From: a virus
IMG/VR virus record: IMGVR_UViG_3300001846_000277
Location: 1 to 64,000 of that record
DNA: 64,000 nucleotides
Direction: 5' to 3' (one strand)
The notes under the pieces are model-generated. The model saw only the letters and a program-made list of their open reading frames with translations. It did no database searches and had not been told where the DNA came from. Made by a program: the position numbers and the translations under genes. Positions 26,155 through 35,112 of the stretch are shown here, piece by piece (the first letter of the stretch is position 1; each line of letters begins with the position of its first letter).

Positions 26155-27020
26155 TCTTCTTTTAAATCCTCGTCAAGCTCGATCATAAATGTCATTAGCA
26201 ATCCCATTTTGCTATTCCATTTTTTACGTGGTTCAGTATCAAGAGATCCTTCATTGGTTGCATGTAACTGCACTGCATCAAAAATACAAGGCGATCCAAC
26301 TTTCCAATCAAATACACTTTCAGCATTAAGTCCTGCAAGTCTACGATAAGGTGTATTCATGTATTTCTTATGGAACTCTTTATCAAACGGTTCATTGCTT
26401 TGAGGCATTGGGTTACCATCTCTATCATAAAATTGTAAATGACTGTAGTCTGTAACAATCTCATAAATGCTGGCAATGTTTTTAGTTTCCGCTCCACCAT
26501 TGTAAACTTTTGCCCAACCAATGTCACGTTGTTCAAAAAATACAATTTGTCCGCCATCTATTTCATCTAAATGTGAACCAATCCAAAGAGGCGTAATAAT
26601 ATTTTTCCATGTGCTGTAAACACGCTGTTCCGCATTTAGAGGCACATTTTCTAGCATATTATTATACCCCTTCTCACGCATAGCATCTTGATGCAAGCCG
26701 TATTGTTGCGGAGTAATAAAATAATTTCCGCCAATAGTAGGAGACTTTTCTGCAACTGGTCCTAGCACACTATCAAATTTTTCTTTAAATTTTTGATAGA
26801 TAGGATTCATATCAACATCAATAATTACTGTTCCGTTACGATTAAGACGTGGCTTGTTAAAGTCTGCTGTAAAAGCATTTTTCCATAACCAATCTAATTC
26901 ATCCTCATCGAATAAATTTTCTACACATTCTGCTTTACTACTGTGCCTGCGCACATTTTCAATATGCAATGGATGATCCATTGGTAATAAGTAATATCCT
27001 GGTTCGTCAGGTGTGCTCAT
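26127..27020 (-). CDS. 2OG-Fe(II) oxygenase-type protein, 297 aa
   Basis: YGLHQDAMREKGYN is the HxD region and FDAVQLHATNEG the distal His region, with basic residues on the following strand. This larger subgroup resembles other marine-phage 2OG proteins of about 300 residues. A GGAG site precedes the start. It is flanked by a B12-type rSAM and a twitch rSAM in one operon. The substrate is unknown, but co-expression suggests sequential oxidation of the rSAM product. Confidence 0.72.
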   Translation of the reverse strand: MSTPDEPGYYLLPMDHPLHIENVRRHSSKAECVENLFDEDELDWLWKNAFTADFNKPRLNRNGTVIIDVDMNPIYQKFKEKFDSVLGPVAEKSPTIGGNYFITPQQYGLHQDAMREKGYNNMLENVPLNAEQRVYSTWKNIITPLWIGSHLDEIDGGQIVFFEQRDIGWAKVYNGGAETKNIASIYEIVTDYSHLQFYDRDGNPMPQSNEPFDKEFHKKYMNTPYRRLAGLNAESVFDWKVGSPCIFDAVQLHATNEGSLDTEPRKKWNSKMGLLMTFMIELDEDLKEEWRLLQAAM

Positions 27021-27053
27021 TGTATTTCTCCATGTGTTTTTTAAAACTAGGCA

Positions 27054-28520
27054 TTAACCAAAACTTCTTTTTATCATTTCAATCTTTTTACGTACCATCC
27101 AAGATTTACTCTGGTCACAATATTTTTCTAAATGTGTATTTGCTTCTAATAATCTTTGTAATCGCACATCTAATGTATTATCTCTAAATTTCCAGTTCCA
27201 GTCATTATGCCAATAATCTAGTTCGTCTTTTACTTTGTGCCATAACGGTTGAGATTCGTCTAACATACAGGTGTTTGCCATACTAATATACATTAATTTT
27301 TTATTTTTGTCATTATTTTTATTTGAATAACCTTTTTTGGCAAGGGCTTTAATTGTTTGTTTTGTTATTTCGTGATCATCATTTGTTTCAAAAGGATGTC
27401 CTACAAACATTAGTAATGTGTGATGAATATCATATTTGTGTAACATATCAAAACAATGCCACATGTCTTCATCTGTAAACTTTTTACCTAGCTCAAATCT
27501 AACTTTTTCACTAAAACTTTCTATACCAACATCTAAAGCATAGCAACCACTTTCTTTAGCAAGTTTGTAATCTTCTTCTGGAGACTGGCGAAGATTTCGC
27601 ACAATCCATTGACTATGCCACTGTATTTTGTCATCTTCTTTAGTGCAATTATTATTATAGTCTGCAAGTATTTGTAACATCTGTCTAAATGCTTTCATAC
27701 TTCCATTTATAAGACTATCTGTAAATTTAAATGTAGTTCTGTTGTATTTCTTTTTTACAGTAATAATTTCGTTTGCAATACTTTCACCGCTGCGATATAC
27801 ATATTTTGGCCATATTTCGTAAACATTGCAAAAATCACATCTTTTTACACAGCCTCTACTTCCTGTAATATAAGCAGGCTTAGGTTCGTTTAATGACGGA
27901 TATTCTGACCAGTTGATATCATCATAATTAGGAACCATCACATCATCAAGATTGAGCATCTGATACGGAGGATTATCATCAATGCCATCTCTGTCTAAGT
28001 TTCCTTTAAGTAATTCTACAACAGGAATCTCGCCATCGCCTCCAATAAAATGATCAATTAGTCCTGCCTCCCAATATGGCATTGTTCTACCACGCTTGAC
28101 TTCAGCACCTCCCCAAACTATTTTTGTATTAGGTAAATGTTCTTTTACAAGTCTGCTAAGAAAAATAGCAACAGAAGTGCTCATATTAGTAAGCAAGCTC
28201 ATTCCAATAAATCTAGGATTCTTTTCTTTAAAAACTTCTATCCATCCGTCAAACACATATTTGTATTTTTTATATGTTTCGCCAAATACCTCATCAACAC
28301 GTTCTATTTCCCTACATTTAAAAACTGCATCTTGATCAAAGAACTGTTGTTTATCTCCATGCTTCACAAACTCATTATAAAGTTTTATATTTAAATCAAT
28401 TACTTCGCAAGAATATCCTGCATCCTCGATATGTGCTTTGAGAACCGCTGGACCTACGGTTGGTGCATCAGGTAATATCTTAGGTATGATACATATTAAC
28501 ATATCGAGTTGTTTAGACAT
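27054..28520 (-). CDS. radical SAM protein with N-terminal cobalamin-binding-like region, 488 aa
   Basis: Residues about 1-170 have the alternating strand/helix pattern of the cobalamin-binding region in class B-type rSAM enzymes, with KIVWGGAEV and an IDHFIGGDGE region. The canonical B12 DxHxxG motif is not apparent, so base-off binding is likely or binding may be lost. The rSAM core is C224-x3-C228-x2-C231 (GCVKRCDFC). Class B rSAMs often methylate inert carbon or phosphorus centres. It is the only B12-type rSAM among 18 here. Confidence 0.8.
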   Translation of the reverse strand: MSKQLDMLICIIPKILPDAPTVGPAVLKAHIEDAGYSCEVIDLNIKLYNEFVKHGDKQQFFDQDAVFKCREIERVDEVFGETYKKYKYVFDGWIEVFKEKNPRFIGMSLLTNMSTSVAIFLSRLVKEHLPNTKIVWGGAEVKRGRTMPYWEAGLIDHFIGGDGEIPVVELLKGNLDRDGIDDNPPYQMLNLDDVMVPNYDDINWSEYPSLNEPKPAYITGSRGCVKRCDFCNVYEIWPKYVYRSGESIANEIITVKKKYNRTTFKFTDSLINGSMKAFRQMLQILADYNNNCTKEDDKIQWHSQWIVRNLRQSPEEDYKLAKESGCYALDVGIESFSEKVRFELGKKFTDEDMWHCFDMLHKYDIHHTLLMFVGHPFETNDDHEITKQTIKALAKKGYSNKNNDKNKKLMYISMANTCMLDESQPLWHKVKDELDYWHNDWNWKFRDNTLDVRLQRLLEANTHLEKYCDQSKSWMVRKKIEMIKRSFG

Positions 28521-29149
28521 TAAGAAATCCGATTTATTTCAATATTTTCTTTATATAAACTATCAAAGAAAAATGAGTTTTTATTAAGCAAAAACCAGAT
28601 TGATGTATCTTTGATTAATACTAATTCTCTTTTATATTTATTTTTAGCTTCTAATACGTTTTTAATAACTATTGGATGTTCATCTATGAAATCATGTCCA
28701 GACATAATATTATTGTCTGTTATAAATTTATCTATTATTTTAATTTTTCTATTGTCGTGTGCTGCATCTAAATAAACAAAATCAAATGGAGTTTTTATTT
28801 CATAATTCTCTGCCTTTTGATGTAACACTGTAATGTCGTCGACAAAATCTTTGCATAAATCTAAAAACGAATAATAAGTTGTTTCAAATTTTTTTGATTG
28901 AGTTATTGCATTTTCAATTAATTCTTTGTTGCCTAATATTTTATTATCAGAATCTTCATACCAAAAGTCGTCAATAACTGTTAATTTTGAATTTTTTTGT
29001 TTATTATAGTAGTATACTCTTGATGTTCTACCATAATACGCTCCAATTTCAACTATATTACTAAAATCTGGAATAATTCTAGCAACTTTAGCCAATTGCT
29101 CACATTGATACTTGCTAGTGCTACCAGGATGATCGTTATAATCTATCAT
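28520..29149 (-). CDS. class I SAM-dependent methyltransferase-like protein, 209 aa
   Basis: IVEIGAYYGRTS is the glycine-rich SAM-binding strand-loop, and FDFVYLDAAHDN has the acidic end of strand 4, typical of the Methyltransf_24-like group. Start and stop overlap the neighbouring rSAM genes (TAATG at 28520). It could transfer a methyl group to a sugar or small molecule; the target is unknown. The motif set supports a Rossmann methyltransferase fold, not a particular reaction. Confidence 0.72.
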   Translation of the reverse strand: MIDYNDHPGSTSKYQCEQLAKVARIIPDFSNIVEIGAYYGRTSRVYYYNKQKNSKLTVIDDFWYEDSDNKILGNKELIENAITQSKKFETTYYSFLDLCKDFVDDITVLHQKAENYEIKTPFDFVYLDAAHDNRKIKIIDKFITDNNIMSGHDFIDEHPIVIKNVLEAKNKYKRELVLIKDTSIWFLLNKNSFFFDSLYKENIEINRIS

Positions 29150-30557
29150 CTGTTATATCCTTAAATATATCTTTCATTTCGGGAAATGTTTCAGCAAATG
29201 TAATGCCACGTTGCTTGTCACACAAATCCAAAAATTCTTTCATTTCGGGCAAGCGTCTGCTCCAATCCTCACTGTCCATAAAACTGAGTATGCCGTCTAA
29301 TCTTTTTATTCCATACTCTGCACTGCGGAATTGTTCATACGTAATTTTTCCTTTGTGCCAACTAGGAATACCAAGTTCCCAGTTTTGTTCCCACCACGGA
29401 TACCATGCTTCGTATTTTTCTCTAGTTTTTTCTTTAAACCATTTAGGCAAAACTTTTACGTTTAGATGTGCAGGCCAATACACAAAATGTTGACTAATGC
29501 CACCTGCACCAAATGGCCACATGTTTATTTTTCTATAACGTTGCTCTAGTTTCCATTGTATAAAATCTGGCAAGTAATGAATGTTGAGAGCTTGCACTGC
29601 GCAAGCAATAGTAACTTCTACATTGTCGCTAGTCTGTGTATCTAGAATACGGAACACTTCTTCTTGACGTTTCCATTTGCTTGGATAGCGTATGTAGTCA
29701 TTCATTTCCTTTATACTGTCTATAGAATAGTGAAAGCGCACTAACTTGAATTCTTTCCAAAGATCAAACAAATCTTCACGCCACTCAACACCGTTTGAAT
29801 TGTAACGTAATTCTAAGTCTTTTGCTAATCCTCTACGAATTGCTTCTTCAAGTATTTCATAATGTTCTTCAATAATAAGGCTTTCACCACCAGCAAAATA
29901 AATTTGCTGCATACTTGGCATTTGTTCATAAAACTGCTGCCAAAACACAGGATTTTGCTTGTGCCAATTGTAGCTACTACCGTTGGTGCTGCCTTTGTTT
30001 TCCCATTGCATTATTTCTTTTAATGATTCGTTTTTTACAGCAGGAAATATTGCTTTGTAATCTTTAATCCAACCCGAACTATCATGTGGGCTACACATTA
30101 CACATGCTAACTGACACTTGGTGCCAAAACGCAAATCAATATATGCCAAGTTAGGAGGCACACTTCCATCTTCGTTAGTATCTTGTAGTATCTTATCTAC
30201 ATCAACACGTTGGCTCCAGTAGTGTGTTTCCCACATGCGTTTGCTACGATGTCCTGCTGCTTCTTCTTTGTAGCATTTAAGACAACTAGGCGGCTTTTCT
30301 CCGTTGAGCATTTGCTTGCGAACGTTCTTCATATAATCGCTATTCCAAGCAGTTTGGAAATCACTTACATTAAGATTGTTTGGTCTTCCTTCATCATCTT
30401 TAAGGATACCAACTTGCCCACCGTGTTCTTTGTCATTGGTAGGTCCAACTGAACTAGCATTTGCTGTGCAGCAAACTCTCATACTACCATCTGGTCTTGT
30501 GCTTAGATGCACCCAAGGTAACAAACAAAATGTATCTGAGGGATAATTGTTATTCAT
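29136..30557 (-). CDS. radical SAM protein with N-terminal twitch-type cysteine region, 473 aa
   Basis: The N-terminus FCLLPWVHLSTRPDGSMRVCC holds C11, C29 and C30; CLKC supplies C92 and C95; the core is C148-x3-C152-x2-C155 (CQLACVMC). FAGGES replaces the usual GGEP. The architecture is the same as the protein at 53014-54393, its closest relative here. An ATAAGTA-type promoter core lies 5 nt before the ATG, inside the end of the upstream gene. It heads the lower part of the rSAM operon. Confidence 0.84.
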   Translation of the reverse strand: MNNNYPSDTFCLLPWVHLSTRPDGSMRVCCTANASSVGPTNDKEHGGQVGILKDDEGRPNNLNVSDFQTAWNSDYMKNVRKQMLNGEKPPSCLKCYKEEAAGHRSKRMWETHYWSQRVDVDKILQDTNEDGSVPPNLAYIDLRFGTKCQLACVMCSPHDSSGWIKDYKAIFPAVKNESLKEIMQWENKGSTNGSSYNWHKQNPVFWQQFYEQMPSMQQIYFAGGESLIIEEHYEILEEAIRRGLAKDLELRYNSNGVEWREDLFDLWKEFKLVRFHYSIDSIKEMNDYIRYPSKWKRQEEVFRILDTQTSDNVEVTIACAVQALNIHYLPDFIQWKLEQRYRKINMWPFGAGGISQHFVYWPAHLNVKVLPKWFKEKTREKYEAWYPWWEQNWELGIPSWHKGKITYEQFRSAEYGIKRLDGILSFMDSEDWSRRLPEMKEFLDLCDKQRGITFAETFPEMKDIFKDITDDRL

Positions 30558-30562
30558 GCAAT

Positions 30563-30570
30563 TACTTATG
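30563..30570 (-). promoter_or_regulatory. late-type promoter core CATAAGTA, leaderless configuration
   Basis: CATAAGTA on the minus strand lies 5 nt before the ATG at 30557, within the C-terminal codons of the upstream gene, so it would be an internal promoter in the 32646-22907 operon. Confidence 0.4.
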
Positions 30571-31567
30571 GTATATTTCCTACTATTTTATGATTTCCGA
30601 TATTCAATCTTTTTTTACTGCAAGTTTGTGTACATCTAATGATTCTATCACATGAATCAGTGCCGTGTAATGTAGATTTAAAACTTTCCTGCAAATCATT
30701 GTTGTAAAATTCATGATTAATTATATCATCAAATTTATTATAATATAAATTATTCCAATTAGGTCTGTAATTTAGATCAAACCTATTTTTAAATTCTTGC
30801 AATCTATCAGTTAATAGATACTGTGCATTATGTAGAAAACAACAAGGCCATACTAATCCTTCATGTGTAATAAAAAATTGTTGTTCTGTTGCAGCATAAC
30901 AGTTTACTTCTTGCTCTTTTGCAAGTTTATCCCAATTGGTATTATTTTTTTTATATGCAAGTCTATTTTCTATATCTGATCTGTCATGTCTGTATCTAAA
31001 TGATGCAAATCCTAAATCTTTACTTAACTGTCTTGCTTCTTCAACTTGATGCTCATTCCATGGAAACACAACATACTGCCACTGTGCCTTACCTCCGCTA
31101 TTGATATAGGCAGTTGCATTGTCAATAATTTTTTGGAAGTTTGATCCTCTCCTATACAAATGATTAGTATCTTGTAACCCGTCAATACTAAATTTAACAT
31201 ATGAACCTTTATGCTGACTTAGAATCAAAGCTATTTGTTTCCAATAATCAGGTGCCCGTAAACTACCGTTTGTTTGCACAATTACTTTTTTACCGGCATT
31301 AGTAATGTATTGTAAAATATCTAAAAACTTAGGATGCATTAAAGGATCATCTATTGAACCACAAAAATCAATATAGTCTAAATTTTTACACGCATCACTG
31401 TCTACTAAATCTTTTATTACGTCTACCGAAAGATATTGATTTTTTACAATCAATGGATGTATTTTATTTAAATCCTCGTTATACATGCGCACACAACCAG
31501 GACATTTTAAATTACAATTACTACTTATTTCTAATTGAAGTGCTAAAACATTTTCTATATATTTCAT
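30566..31567 (-). CDS. radical SAM protein with cysteine-rich C-terminus, 333 aa
   Basis: The core is C18-x3-C22-x2-C25 (CNLKCPGC) close to the N-terminus. The SAM-binding GGEP is replaced by CGSIDDP. C-terminal cysteines (WPCCFLH; DSCDRIIRCTQTC) suggest SPASM-like auxiliary clusters. It is a paralogue of the genes at 31567-32646 and 48156-49202. Start and upstream stop overlap as TAATG. The reaction is unknown. Confidence 0.82.
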   Translation of the reverse strand: MKYIENVLALQLEISSNCNLKCPGCVRMYNEDLNKIHPLIVKNQYLSVDVIKDLVDSDACKNLDYIDFCGSIDDPLMHPKFLDILQYITNAGKKVIVQTNGSLRAPDYWKQIALILSQHKGSYVKFSIDGLQDTNHLYRRGSNFQKIIDNATAYINSGGKAQWQYVVFPWNEHQVEEARQLSKDLGFASFRYRHDRSDIENRLAYKKNNTNWDKLAKEQEVNCYAATEQQFFITHEGLVWPCCFLHNAQYLLTDRLQEFKNRFDLNYRPNWNNLYYNKFDDIINHEFYNNDLQESFKSTLHGTDSCDRIIRCTQTCSKKRLNIGNHKIVGNIP

Positions 31568-32646
31568 TACGCAAACTGCTCTGCAAAAGGATCAAATTCT
31601 TTTCCGCATTTCATACTACAAACTTTTAATTTGCCATCAGCGCAACTAGGCTTGTTCCAACTGGCTTCTATGTTGTCAAAAATACCTGTGTCAAACACTG
31701 CACGTAATCCATGTGTTTTTGCACTGATTGCATCTTTACCTCCTACAGCATCAATAAAGTCCCATACTTGTTCTACCTTAGGATCTTTGTGCCACCATTT
31801 ATACATACGTCCAGCAGTCCAACAGCAAGGCATTGCAAGTCCTTCTGCTGTGATAAACAAACTACCTTCGTCTTTTACTTTACAATGTATTTCTGCACGA
31901 TCATAATAGGCATCCATACTACCATGTTTTTCTTTGACCTTGTCATACTGCATTATTGCTTTATTTTGATATTTTTCATCTGGCTTTTTAAGTTCAGCAG
32001 TTTTTTCACCTTTGCGATTAACAGCTTGATGTGATTCTTTCTTCTCGCTATTGGCAGTTACAAATCTACCTGTTTTTTTAGCAACAAACTTTTCAAATCC
32101 AAGGTGTTCACTTAACTGTTTAGCTTCATCAACTTGATGCTGGTTATGATCAAAAACTAAAAAGTCCCAACGTGCTCTGCCACCAGCAGCAATAAAACTA
32201 TGCATTGCTCGTTCTACATTGTCCCAGACAACACCCTGCCTGTATAAATGATTAGTGTCCCTAAGACCGTCAACGCTGAAAGTAACAGCACCCATCCTGC
32301 CAAAGACTTTGGCCAATTCACTCCACCACGCTTCATCTCTTGCTCCTGCGTTTGTATTCATAGAGAGCCACATGTCTTTGTTGTTCTCCCTGAAGTATTT
32401 AAATATTTCTAGTGTATCTCGTGCTACAATAGGATCACCCAAGTTACCACACATATACATTGTTTTTAATTGTGCAATAAACTCTGGCTCAAATATACGT
32501 TTACAATCATCAAGTGTAAGTTCGCTTAAATCTATGTGAGGATTTATTGCTCCGCCATTTTGATTGCGATCGCACATAGGACAACTTGCTTGGCAATTTT
32601 GTGTATTTTCTAAATGAATTGTTTTTATATTTTCATACTTATACAT
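31567..32646 (-). CDS. radical SAM protein with cysteine-rich C-terminus, 359 aa
   Basis: The core is C18-x3-C22-x2-C25 (CQASCPMC), followed by CGNLGDP in place of the GGEP motif. The C-terminus has MPCCWTAGR and a CADGKLKVCSMKC run, indicating auxiliary clusters. It is close in motif layout to the protein at 48156-49202 (CQAQCPMC, CGNFGDP). It is the first gene of the long leftward operon and is expressed from a palindromic late-type promoter. The reaction is unknown. Confidence 0.84.
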   Translation of the reverse strand: MYKYENIKTIHLENTQNCQASCPMCDRNQNGGAINPHIDLSELTLDDCKRIFEPEFIAQLKTMYMCGNLGDPIVARDTLEIFKYFRENNKDMWLSMNTNAGARDEAWWSELAKVFGRMGAVTFSVDGLRDTNHLYRQGVVWDNVERAMHSFIAAGGRARWDFLVFDHNQHQVDEAKQLSEHLGFEKFVAKKTGRFVTANSEKKESHQAVNRKGEKTAELKKPDEKYQNKAIMQYDKVKEKHGSMDAYYDRAEIHCKVKDEGSLFITAEGLAMPCCWTAGRMYKWWHKDPKVEQVWDFIDAVGGKDAISAKTHGLRAVFDTGIFDNIEASWNKPSCADGKLKVCSMKCGKEFDPFAEQFA

Positions 32647-32667
32647 TCAACTTTTTATCTCTTAATA

Positions 32668-32690
32668 AAGTGCGTATATAAATATTTATA
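32668..32690. promoter_or_regulatory. bidirectional palindromic late promoter
   Basis: TATAAATATTTATA (32677-32690) is a perfect palindrome: TATAAATA on plus (32677-32684) and TATAAATA on minus (32690-32683). The plus core lies 5 nt before the ATG at 32690; the minus core lies 36 nt before the ATG at 32646. The 17 nt from 32668 (AAGTGCGTATATAAATA) recur exactly, reversed, at 49207-49223. Confidence 0.65.
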
Positions 32691-33019
32691 TGGACTATTA
32701 TCACATTTGGGCAGATCCGGTAGAAGGAACTGACGCTAAAGATTTTGCAATAAAAATGAAACGATTCCTAGATCAACTTGTCAAAATGAACAAGATGGAA
32801 TCATATAAACTTACACGTATGAAATTGGGATTTCGAAGTATGGATATTCCAGAATTTCATATTATGATGCAATTTAAAAATATGCAACAGTTAGACAATG
32901 CAATGACTGCTGTGTTAAATGATGAAGAAAAAATAGAAGATGCACATGTCGGCTTTAATCAAATGGTAGATATTGAAACAATACAACATGCTTTATACAG
33001 GGACTATCCAGATGAGTAA
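32690..33019 (+). CDS. small protein of DUF6614-like type, 109 aa
   Basis: A soluble alpha/beta protein opening with DYYHIWADPVEGTD and a long helix (residues 18-35), with a later beta strand (FHIMMQFKNM). The pattern fits a small dimeric ferredoxin-like fold, and I recall a marine family of this kind (DUF6614); that name is tentative. It has its own leaderless late promoter, and its stop overlaps the amidinotransferase start, so it may act with that enzyme. Confidence 0.65.
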   Translation: MDYYHIWADPVEGTDAKDFAIKMKRFLDQLVKMNKMESYKLTRMKLGFRSMDIPEFHIMMQFKNMQQLDNAMTAVLNDEEKIEDAHVGFNQMVDIETIQHALYRDYPDE

Positions 33020-34196
33020 AATTAATAGTTGGGACGAATTTCAACAGTTAGAAGAATTAGTATTAGGTAGTCTATACGAAAGTAGTTTTTTTGATGATGT
33101 AAAAAATCCTAAGATTCGCGGTGCTCTTAAAAAAATTATAGACGAAACTCATGAGGATTTAGATAATTTTAAATCTACAATGAATAGTCACGGTATTACT
33201 GTATATCAAGCAACAACAAAAGAAATGGGCTATAAGGATAGCATCATGGATTATGTAAATGTTGATGGCCAACTTGGATATAAAAAGAACGTAGGAGACG
33301 ATTTTTTTCATACAGGAGTAAGTGCAAGTCTTATACCTAATCCTCCATTGCAGCCAAGAGACGATAGCATTGTAATGGGTAACAAAATACTATGCACTGA
33401 TCCAAAAACATTTGCAACGTCAAGAATGATACCAATGTTTAAAAAATGGTTTGGTAATGAAAATGTAGATACCAGTGTAGCAGACAATGATATGCTGTTT
33501 ATTAGAAGTGACAAGAATCTAAAAAACTTTTTACAAAAAGAAAATCTAGAAGCAACAGAAGAAAATCTAAGCAATGCTAGACAGAAAAACAAACTAGGCG
33601 GGTTTTGTAGTCCTAACCTAACACGTATTGGTAAAACCTGTTTGGTGGACACTTGGCAAACCCCAGGTGTGGTTGAAGAATTTTTAAGTATCAATGCACC
33701 TGAGTTTAATTATAAAAAGATTACCATAGGCGGACATAACGATGCAATTTTTAGTGTAATTAAGCCAGGACTTGTAGTTGCTACAAGAGAACTTACACCA
33801 TACAAACATATTTTTGATGGTTGGGATATTATTTGGTTTGAAGATCCTAACTGGGATAATGTAAGACATTTTAGAGAACTGCGTTTTAAAAACCACGGTA
33901 AATGGTGGGTGCCAGGTGAAGAAACCAACGACGAGTTTACATACTTTGTAGAAGGTTTCTTGAACAATTGGGTAGGACAAGCAGACGAAACTATTTTTGA
34001 TGTTAATTGTTTGGTTGTAGATGATAGGCATGTAGTAGTAAACAGTGATAATCCTTACTTAATTGATAACCTACGTAAACACCAGATGGAGCCAATTGTG
34101 TGTCCATTACGTCACAGCTTCTTTTGGGACGGCGGTTGGCATTGCTTAACTCTTGATGTAAAAAGAAACGGCGAGCAAACAGACTATGGAATTTGA
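33012..34196 (+). CDS. amidinotransferase-family protein, 394 aa
   Basis: The GGHNDAIFSVIKPGLVV segment holds the catalytic His and Asp region, and GGWHCLTLDVKR at the C-terminus holds the catalytic Cys, the layout of glycine amidinotransferase-type enzymes, which transfer the amidino group of arginine to an amine. The start at 33012 has an AGGGA site and overlaps the preceding stop; an upstream in-frame ATG at 32973 lies inside the preceding gene. A second member of this family is at 61125. Its acceptor is unknown. Confidence 0.82.
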   Translation: MSKINSWDEFQQLEELVLGSLYESSFFDDVKNPKIRGALKKIIDETHEDLDNFKSTMNSHGITVYQATTKEMGYKDSIMDYVNVDGQLGYKKNVGDDFFHTGVSASLIPNPPLQPRDDSIVMGNKILCTDPKTFATSRMIPMFKKWFGNENVDTSVADNDMLFIRSDKNLKNFLQKENLEATEENLSNARQKNKLGGFCSPNLTRIGKTCLVDTWQTPGVVEEFLSINAPEFNYKKITIGGHNDAIFSVIKPGLVVATRELTPYKHIFDGWDIIWFEDPNWDNVRHFRELRFKNHGKWWVPGEETNDEFTYFVEGFLNNWVGQADETIFDVNCLVVDDRHVVVNSDNPYLIDNLRKHQMEPIVCPLRHSFFWDGGWHCLTLDVKRNGEQTDYGI

Positions 34197-34689
34197 TATA
34201 AAGGATTGGATTATTTCTAGGCTAAGTGTTAATCTAGAAGAATTCAACGGAATGCCAGCTTGTCCTTTTGCAAAACAAGCACTGCTTGATAATAAAATTC
34301 AAATTGTAGAATTAAAAAACACTTTAAATCATATTTCAATGTTAGATTACTTTATTGCAGAACTAGAAAATTTTAGCTATCACTGGCCAAAAGATAAAGA
34401 GGTTGTTGTTTTAGGTTGCTTACCAGAATATATTAGTAGTGATGATTTATCATTGGCTGTAGAAGAAGCTAGTGAACGTTTTTTAAAAAAACGAGGGTAT
34501 GTTGCACTAGAAGATCATCCTAACGATTTAGAATCAGTTGCAGGTTATAATCTTAATCAAGGTAATTATGCTTTAATACTTTTACAAGAAAGAGACAAGT
34601 TAGAAAAGGCAAGAAAGATTTTAACTAAAAAAAATTATTATAAAAATTGGACTTCAAATTACAAACAAGAAGTGCTAGGCAGGACCTAA
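34186..34689 (+). CDS. hypothetical protein with CPFAK motif, 167 aa
   Basis: A small alpha/beta protein with NGMPACPFAKQALLDNKI near residues 22-38, recalling proteins where a CPFA motif sits in a metal- or thiol-active site, but no second ligand is obvious. It overlaps the amidinotransferase gene by 11 bp and meets the leftward operon with a 15-bp 3' overlap. It may be a partner of the amidinotransferase; not certain. Confidence 0.65.
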   Translation: MEFDIKDWIISRLSVNLEEFNGMPACPFAKQALLDNKIQIVELKNTLNHISMLDYFIAELENFSYHWPKDKEVVVLGCLPEYISSDDLSLAVEEASERFLKKRGYVALEDHPNDLESVAGYNLNQGNYALILLQERDKLEKARKILTKKNYYKNWTSNYKQEVLGRT

Positions 34690-35112
34690 TATTTCAAAAC
34701 CTGCAAAATTTTTCTTATATTGATCTGCTCTTTGTAAATACAGATACTTGTAACCTAAACTTTTATAATATGCACATTCGTGTTCCAGTGAAACAATACC
34801 CAATCTTAACTTTGGATTCTGATAGTTCCATGCAAATTGATCTGCAACTACGCTTAGTTGACTAGGATATACCAACATTATACTCCATGCAACTAAATGA
34901 CCGGTGTCATCATAATATCCTAATATTTCATTATCTTCATAATCTTCTAAAAAGATGGGCATCACGCTTTTAAATTTTTTATACCGACAATATCTAACAT
35001 AAATGTCATTTAATTCTTCGAATGACCAATTCTTTAGAACTTTTACTTTATCGTTACCCAATAAAGAATAGTTTGTTTTGCTCAAGTCAATCCTTGAGTA
35101 GTGATATTCCAT
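34675..35112 (-). CDS. GNAT-like acyltransferase, about 145 aa
   Basis: VSLEHECAYYKSLGYKYLYL towards the C-terminus resembles the last helix and strand of GNAT acetyltransferases, and the preceding NEILGYYDDTGHLVAWSIML fits strands 2-4. The acyl-CoA loop is not clearly conserved. The start at 35112 lacks a strong ribosome-binding site, and the gene is coupled to the rSAM gene upstream. It converges on the preceding gene with a 15-bp overlap. Confidence 0.5.
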   Translation of the reverse strand: MEYHYSRIDLSKTNYSLLGNDKVKVLKNWSFEELNDIYVRYCRYKKFKSVMPIFLEDYEDNEILGYYDDTGHLVAWSIMLVYPSQLSVVADQFAWNYQNPKLRLGIVSLEHECAYYKSLGYKYLYLQRADQYKKNFAGFEILGPA

